Shown here: piece by piece, positions 7,299-11,167 of the stretch
Numbering within the stretch: position 1 is the stretch's first letter
Layout: the number at the start of each line of letters is the position of its first letter
Source: Coemansia sp. RSA 922
Lineage: Eukaryota; Kickxellomycota; Kickxellomycetes; Kickxellales; Kickxellaceae
Length of the DNA: 11,167 nucleotides
NCBI GenBank assembly: GCA_027577415.1
Contig: JANBQS010000857.1
Span: forward strand, 1 to 11,167
Direction of reading: 5' to 3'
Translations under genes and position numbers: made by a program
The notes under the pieces: generated by a model
Told to the model about the DNA's origin: nothing
Database searches by the model: none
Seen by the model: the letters and a program-made list of their open reading frames with translations, nothing else

Positions 7299-8207
7299 AT
7301 GACAGACATGGCGCGGCAGCTCCTGCAGGAGCTAATGGGCGAGTTCCAGGATAGCGGCAAAAAGTATACAGACGCTGATGTGTGTAAGGACCACCTGGTA
7401 GATTTTTGTCCAAACCAGCAGTTTATCAACACCAAGGCGGACCTAGGATCTTGCGACCTAGTACACGACGACAAACTGCGCGAGGCGTACCAGAAATCCA
7501 ATGACAAGGGACGGCTGGGCTACGAAGATGCATTTTATAATAGACTCCAGCGCCTTAGCCATGATCTACAGCGCAAGGTGCGAAGAGCTCTAGAGCGGAT
7601 AACCATAGAAGGCGATGAGCAGCTAGTTAACCCGCATAAAGAGGAAAAGGAAGAGCGAGCGATTATTCTCGATGTTCGCATCAAGCAGGCATTACAGCAA
7701 GTACTCGAGTTGGGCGAGAGCGGGAAGGTTGACGAGGCGCTATCGATTTTTAACCACACAGAGCGACTAAAGGGCGATTTGGTGGCACTGAAAAAGCGCA
7801 TTGACCATGTTAACCCCATGTTTAAGAGCGAGAAGAAACTTGAGGTTTGCGACGTCTGTGGTGCGTTCCTAGTGCCCAACGATGCCTCGAAGCGGCTTGA
7901 TGCGCACAAGGAGGGAAAGCAGCACCAGGGCTATATGCGAATTCAAACAGCATTGGAAGAGTATAAGAGCAGGGGTGGCTACGTGCGGGAGAGCCGTGGT
8001 GATGACGATCGGAGAGGATATAATGGAGGTGGTCGGCGACGCTATGACGGCGGCAACCACAGGTCTCGATCGCGCACTCGCTCGCGCTCGCCTGTCCACA
8101 ATCGCGATCGGAAGCGGGGCTATGACGACCGTGGTTATGATGACCGTGGCAACAGTCGCCATCGCGACAACTCGCGTCGCTATCGTAGAGACGATCGGCG
8201 CTACTAA
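7299..8207 (+). CDS. LUC7: LUC7-family U1 snRNP-associated splicing factor
   Basis: This 302-residue protein has the LUC7 layout: an N-terminal ARQLLQELMGEF helix, a CCCH zinc finger (Cys29, Cys37, Cys52, His56, in VCKDHLVDFCP...LGSCDLVHD), a charged helical middle (about 60-170, probable coiled coil), a C2H2 finger (Cys184, Cys187, His203, His209, in CDVCGAFLVPNDASKRLDAH), and an Arg-rich tail. The tail from about 220 holds RG repeats, an RSRSRTRSRSP block, and YDDRG twice in tandem, as in metazoan LUC7L proteins and unlike the short yeast tail. LUC7 proteins sit on U1 snRNP and help select 5' splice sites in the nucleus. The first ATG (7299) is used; a second at 7308 would remove three residues. 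No introns are needed. Downstream there is only a 63-bp gap to COX23. Confidence 0.94.
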   Translation: MTDMARQLLQELMGEFQDSGKKYTDADVCKDHLVDFCPNQQFINTKADLGSCDLVHDDKLREAYQKSNDKGRLGYEDAFYNRLQRLSHDLQRKVRRALERITIEGDEQLVNPHKEEKEERAIILDVRIKQALQQVLELGESGKVDEALSIFNHTERLKGDLVALKKRIDHVNPMFKSEKKLEVCDVCGAFLVPNDASKRLDAHKEGKQHQGYMRIQTALEEYKSRGGYVRESRGDDDRRGYNGGGRRRYDGGNHRSRSRTRSRSPVHNRDRKRGYDDRGYDDRGNSRHRDNSRRYRRDDRRY

Positions 8208-8270
8208 CAGCTCATTTTTTTTTTTGCGAGATTTATTGACAACGTTAATACTATGAAAACAATACTGCTA
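8208..8270. terminator. Convergent 3' ends of LUC7 and COX23
   Basis: In this 63-bp gap AATAAA for COX23 lies on the - strand at 8232-8237, 34 nt past its stop. On the + strand LUC7 is followed by an uninterrupted run of T (about 8215-8225) but no AATAAA. Overlapping transcript ends are likely. Confidence 0.6.
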
Positions 8271-8528
8271 CTATAGCTCACCAGCACGCCTAGCCCTTGC
8301 GCGCTCAGCTAGCCACATCTTCTTGCATTCTCTGTAGTCCTCAAACATTTCACGGCATGCCTCACCGTCGTAGTAGTTTTCCTCGAGGCACTTGTAGCTG
8401 TTCCGCCTTTCTATCGCACATGGATCGAGGAACTTTGAAGGCTGCTTATTTTGAAACTCCTTCAGAGTGATTCGCCGAGGGTCCTTTTCTTGCGAAGAAC
8501 TACGGATTTGGCTAGTGGTGTCAGACAT
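8271..8528 (-). CDS. COX23: Cox23/CHCHD7-like twin CX9C mitochondrial protein
   Basis: The 85-residue protein carries two CX9C motifs, C37-C47 and C58-C68, that form the disulfide-linked helical hairpin of CHCH proteins (DPCAIERRNSYKC, then CREMFEDYREC). DPC before the first motif and KKMWLAERAR after the second are typical of Cox23/CHCHD7. Such proteins enter the mitochondrial intermembrane space through Mia40-driven oxidation and take part in cytochrome c oxidase assembly. The start at 8526-8528 gives a polar N-terminus of about 35 residues and the expected small size. The frame is open for another 68 codons upstream, but those encode unrelated low-complexity hydrophobic sequence, so they are not counted. 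CHCHD7 versus a close paralogue (for example Cmc-type proteins) is inferred from spacing and flanks. Confidence 0.87.
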   Translation of the reverse strand: MSDTTSQIRSSSQEKDPRRITLKEFQNKQPSKFLDPCAIERRNSYKCLEENYYDGEACREMFEDYRECKKMWLAERARARRAGEL

Positions 8529-8920
8529 TTTATGTAGCGATTTGTGAAATTGAATAAGCAAATTAGGATAAAATGAACTGAAACATACAAAAAGTAAAAA
8601 AAAAGATGACGATGAGCAGGCGTGGCATGATAATACAACTCTAACCCCCCATCCTGATTTAATGCGACAAGCATAATCGAAATCAACACATCTAAGAATA
8701 CGTTGCACTCCTGTGCAACAACAAAGGATCACACCCCCAATTCAAACGGACCGTCACACAGTGGTGTACGGGTTTGCTTGACGGAGGCGGACAAGTGTGT
8801 TTGACTCCGAGGGGCAATCAGGTATAATGATGTCTTTGTAAAGGCAAAGATGGCGGAAGAGAAAAAGATGTATTTTTATATTCACCGAGTAAATACTAGT
8901 AGAGCCACAGAGGGATTGGC
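8529..8920. promoter_or_regulatory. COX23 upstream region with CGG triplets and hairpins
   Basis: This 392-bp stretch starts at the COX23 ATG. It includes a perfect hairpin at 8702-8719, a second hairpin at 8751-8771 with one bulged C, and six CGG/CCG triplets between 8747 and 8809, among them the palindrome ACGGACCGT (8746-8754). TATA-like sequences occur around 8822 (GGTATAATG) and 8872-8880. Several - strand ATGs fall between 8584 and 8700, so the COX23 leader is probably shorter than about 55 nt or contains upstream ORFs. No gene was found. Confidence 0.45.
8702..8719. repeat. Perfect hairpin GTTGCAC-TCCT-GTGCAAC
   Basis: Seven-base arms at 8702-8708 and 8713-8719 are exact reverse complements around a 4-nt loop. 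It lies about 175 bp upstream of COX23, in a gene-free area; it may be a binding dyad or an RNA hairpin. Short perfect arms of this length are expected occasionally by chance in 11 kb. Confidence 0.6.
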
Positions 8921-9750
8921 ATGTATCCTGAAGCAGAAAGAAAACAGCATGACGATTGTCACTCGCGGGTAGTAGTTAAATCATTCGACGCAAGTTGTGA
9001 GAAAATCAAAGTAGCTAGAATTGATAATTGGATACGATACTCGGACATACTCAAGTTGGATCATGAAGGCAGACAGCGTGCGAAAGTAAACGGGATGCGA
9101 TTGTTTGGCTATTAGCATTATATAAGGCTTGTACATGTTTCTTGGCCAGCATTCAACTGCCAATTGATTGCTATGATCTTGGAGGGTGGTGAGCAGGAGC
9201 TGAGTCAACCTGCAATAGCGAGCTTTTAACAGAGGCGCAGCAAAAAAAAAAACAAAAAAAAACAATGAAAAAATGTGTGCAGCTTTTTGTTATTGTGCAT
9301 CACTTGAGGCACAACCGCGCATTAAACAATAATAAGATGCAAATTTGATTGCAGCAAGTTAGAGCAAATAGGCGGTCCGAGCGCTTATCAAAGCACAATA
9401 TAAAGATAATCAGTCGAGACAGGCAATGCGCCACAGTAAAAAAAATGGCAGTGCAAATGGTCTGTTTACATTGGGAAAACAAAACGACGGTTTGGACTGC
9501 GCGAGCAAGAGGACAAGGGCCGGCGAAATAGCACACAATACAAGTGTTTCGCTGACATGTGCGCCTACAGCGATAGAAGCTAATGCAAAAACAAAAAGGA
9601 ATAATAATGCTGGCATTCTCTTCGTGCAATCAAAACAAAACAAAATTCATAATGTAATTGTGGCGATTATTACGAGTAAATGGGCTCTAGCCACACTGTC
9701 CAAAAACGAAAATAAGAATCTCAAAAACTTGTTGTTGTACTAAACTAACA
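8921..9750. other. Gene-free A/T-rich stretch with A-tracts
   Basis: No ORF here resembles a known family. The longest (about 60-110 codons on either strand) encode low-complexity or unstructured-looking sequence. Notable content: a mixed poly(A) run (A11 C A9 C) at 9242-9263, TTGTGC/GCACAA arms at 9293-9298 and 9309-9314, and a general A-rich bias on the + strand from about 9560 to 9740. It could be intergenic spacer or distal promoter; no tRNA, 5S, U6 or transposon feature was recognised. Confidence 0.5.
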
Positions 9751-10030
9751 ATGGCCAGTTTTATTTTTAAGAGTATGTACACACTGTGTGGCCATCTCAT
9801 ACAATGCCTTTTTCCAGGAATGGTAATTGCCCGACCCACTAAATGCGTCCAGAAGAGGTTAGATGATTTCCTGTAGTAGAGCTTGTAGAATGAGCGCACG
9901 TAAGCACATCTGCTTTGCCTCGACTAAAAATGTGAATATGGCATTGGAAATGACAGGGCGCATATCCAATGCATCCATAGAGGCCAGTCGCCGCCTATAT
10001 GAACCCCATCTTTTATAATGGCAAAAGTGA
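9751..10030. other. Gene-free stretch; one short ORF of 41 codons
   Basis: An ATG in a favourable context (ACAATGG) at 9751 opens a 41-codon frame ending at the TAG at 9874-9876, encoding MASFIFKSMYTLCGHLIQCL and a basic C-terminal half. No family is recognised and chance is likely. The same start overlaps arms ATGGCCA (9751-9757) and TGGCCAT (9789-9795), and CACACTGTGTG is at 9780-9790. Nothing else could be supported. Confidence 0.35.
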
Positions 10031-10450
10031 CCTATGCCTGGTCGCACGAGATCCAGAGACTATAGGCATAGATGGTGCGGGGGGAGGTTCTGGAACTTCA
10101 TATGCGGCTTTTTAATGTTTGGCATATATGAAATGAGGGGGGCGCGTTAGTCATTAGACTATTTGACATCTAGATCAAAAAAAAAGAAGAGGGGGGGTGC
10201 AATGAGACCACCCCCCCTGGTCGGCTATTTCCTGTTTGGCACTGCGCAAGTCCAACATGTGGTAACTCTGTGGGTGCACAGGCTGCGCGCGATGGTCATC
10301 CACTGGGTGGAACAGAGTGAGTGAGATTGGACCGATGGGTTTTTTTTAGCGGAACTCACATTGCCAAAACGCCAGCCCGCCACACCTTTTTTTTTTGTGT
10401 ACGACTTTGCTCGTTGTTATACAAGACTAATGTGCGCTGAGCGGCGCACA
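10031..10450. repeat. Patch dense in inverted repeats and G/C tracts
   Basis: Inverted repeats found by eye: CTATGCCT/AGGCATAG (10032-10039, 10064-10071), GTTC-TG-GAAC (10087-10096), TTCATAT/ATATGAA (10097-10103, 10126-10132), GGGGGGGTG/CACCCCCCC (10191-10199, 10209-10217) with the alternative GACCA/TGGTC (10206-10210, 10218-10222), CTGTG-GGTG-CACAG (10268-10281), and TGTGCGC/GCGCACA (10431-10437, 10444-10450). G runs of 6-7 recur at 10079-10084, 10137-10142 and 10191-10197, about 54-58 bp apart. No ORF lies here. It may be promoter DNA of the gene beginning to the right, or a structured RNA. Confidence 0.5.
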
Positions 10451-10599
10451 ATCGCCCGCTTGAGTTACATGGTCCTCGTGTCCCGCCTTGCTTTTTCGCT
10501 CAGCAGGAAATGAGGCCCAGTCCAGTAAAGGGAGAGAAAAAAATCCCGGGATGCATCAAAATAGGTCGATGGGAGAGAGGGGAGGCTGGGCTCACGTCT

Positions 10600-10607
10600 T
10601 TATAAGC
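10600..10607 (+). promoter_or_regulatory. TATA-like element of a + strand gene beyond the window
   Basis: TTATAAGC at 10600-10607 sits just before a change in composition: the sequence to its right becomes pyrimidine-rich on the + strand and free of ATG. Upstream are CACGTC and purine/G-rich runs (10569-10590). The position and the downstream leader support a core promoter reading rightward. Confidence 0.55.
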
Positions 10608-11167
10608 AGCGAGTACAGCCTGCGGGGGGAGGGCCTTTTGTCACGACTTGCATTTCCTCCTTCGTTTCTGTGTCACTCTACCATCTCATATCAAAGAACC
10701 TTTTCGCACACCCTCCCTTTTCCTTCCTCTCTTTTTTTCTTACGAAAGCTCTCTTCGTTTATAAAGCCCTGGGCATCTAGTCTCTTGGGGGGTTTCTTTT
10801 GTTTCTTTTCTCTTGTCATCTGTGTCTTTGTAAAATCCACAGTTTTTTTCTTTCTCCTTAGTGTTGCTTTTTAGCTTTTGAGACGGTCTTTTAGCCCGGC
10901 CCACATACTTTTTTTTTTTGTTGGCTTGTCTCGTCTAGGCATATTGCCAATATTGGGCTCGCCTCCCTTCCATTTCGCTTGCTCTTCTTCTTTACCCTCC
11001 GCCTTTTTTATTTATTTAAAAGCTGGGTGCATAAGCGAGCCTCACTTCAATTAAAAGAAAATTAGCTGGGCCTTCGGTTGCGGTCTTTAACCATTTATTG
11101 GCTTTTTGTCCGACTTTACTCTTTTAGCAGCAAGGAGGCTTTCTTCTTTTCTCATTATTTTGCCTCT
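10608..11167 (+). other. Pyrimidine-rich, ATG-free putative 5' leader
   Basis: From the ATG at 10569 to the right end (about 596 nt) the + strand has no ATG, while the - strand has 11. CT-rich runs fill 10640-10920. This is what a long translated-mRNA leader under selection against upstream start codons looks like. A CCAATATTGG palindrome (10947-10956), ATTTATTTAAAAG (about 11009) and an acceptor-like TTTTAGCAG (about 11122-11130) preceded by CTTTAAC also occur, so a second start site or a 5' UTR intron is possible. The coding part must lie past the window edge; its identity is unknown. Confidence 0.5.

Noticed and set aside
8529..8732. Extension of COX23 to the in-frame ATG at 8732
   Set aside because: The extra 68 residues are hydrophobic/low-complexity and not part of the CHCH family, whose members are about this size without them.
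8826..8934. Box C/D snoRNA (ATGATGT ... CTGA)
   Set aside because: The boxes are present but there is no closing terminal stem and the spacing is arbitrary.
8921..9115. 64-codon ORF on the + strand
   Set aside because: No family resemblance, ordinary random-looking composition, and no supporting promoter or polyadenylation signals.
9237..9290. A-rich run flanked by GCAGC as a possible retroposon tail with target-site duplication
   Set aside because: The flanking repeat is only five bases, the A-run is interrupted, and no SINE/LINE body or Pol III boxes were found upstream.
10087..10099. Heat-shock element (TTCTGGAACTTC)
   Set aside because: The first two units are correctly spaced (TTCnnGAA) but the third TTC is one base too close, so it is not a proper three-unit element.
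10488..10874. 128-codon open frame on the + strand
   Set aside because: It begins with a non-ATG codon and encodes Phe/Leu/Ser-rich low-complexity sequence that simply reflects the CT-rich DNA; better read as a 5' leader.

Overview
This looks like a stretch of a fungal nuclear chromosome: compact eukaryotic housekeeping genes on both strands, with one clear spliceosomal intron (GT-AG, with an ACTAAC branch site), AATAAA polyadenylation signals and TATA-like promoters. The protein-kinase activation loop and flanking sequences, the small Cox23-type twin CX9C protein and the sparse introns point to Fungi. An early-diverging lineage such as Kickxellomycotina is possible, but that is a guess from general resemblance. 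Nothing looks prokaryotic, viral or transposon-derived.

Layout, left to right. At 1-341 (-) is the 5' part of a probable dynactin p24 (DCTN3) gene running off the left edge. It diverges across ~295 bp from a two-exon gene for ribosomal stalk protein P1 (637-1171, +), followed closely by a PaaI/ACOT13-like hotdog thioesterase (1318-1806, +). Converging on the thioesterase is a calcium/calmodulin-dependent protein kinase (1885-3066, -). Upstream of the kinase lie GPN-loop GTPase 2 (3535-4497, -) and the TFIIH helicase XPD/Rad3 (4677-7004, -). XPD diverges across ~294 bp from a LUC7-family U1 snRNP protein (7299-8207, +), which converges with COX23/CHCHD7 (8271-8528, -).

From 8529 to the right edge (about 2.6 kb) no gene could be supported. 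This part holds the COX23 upstream region with a cluster of CGG/CCG triplets and two hairpins, an A/T-rich low-complexity stretch, a patch dense in inverted repeats and G/C tracts (about 10030-10450), and finally a TATA-like element (10601) followed by ~560 pyrimidine-rich bases. That last stretch has no ATG on the + strand, against 11 on the - strand. It reads as the promoter and long 5' leader of a + strand gene whose coding part lies beyond the window.

The genes do not form a pathway. They are general housekeeping functions: transport (dynactin), translation (P1), acyl-CoA hydrolysis, Ca2+ signalling, RNA polymerase II assembly (GPN2), transcription/nucleotide excision repair (XPD), splice-site recognition (LUC7) and cytochrome oxidase assembly (Cox23). 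I saw no defence system, biosynthetic cluster or other clearly undescribed system. The main points of interest are regulatory: the ATG-free leader, the hairpin-rich patch, dyads in promoters, and an in-frame hydrophobic extension upstream of XPD.
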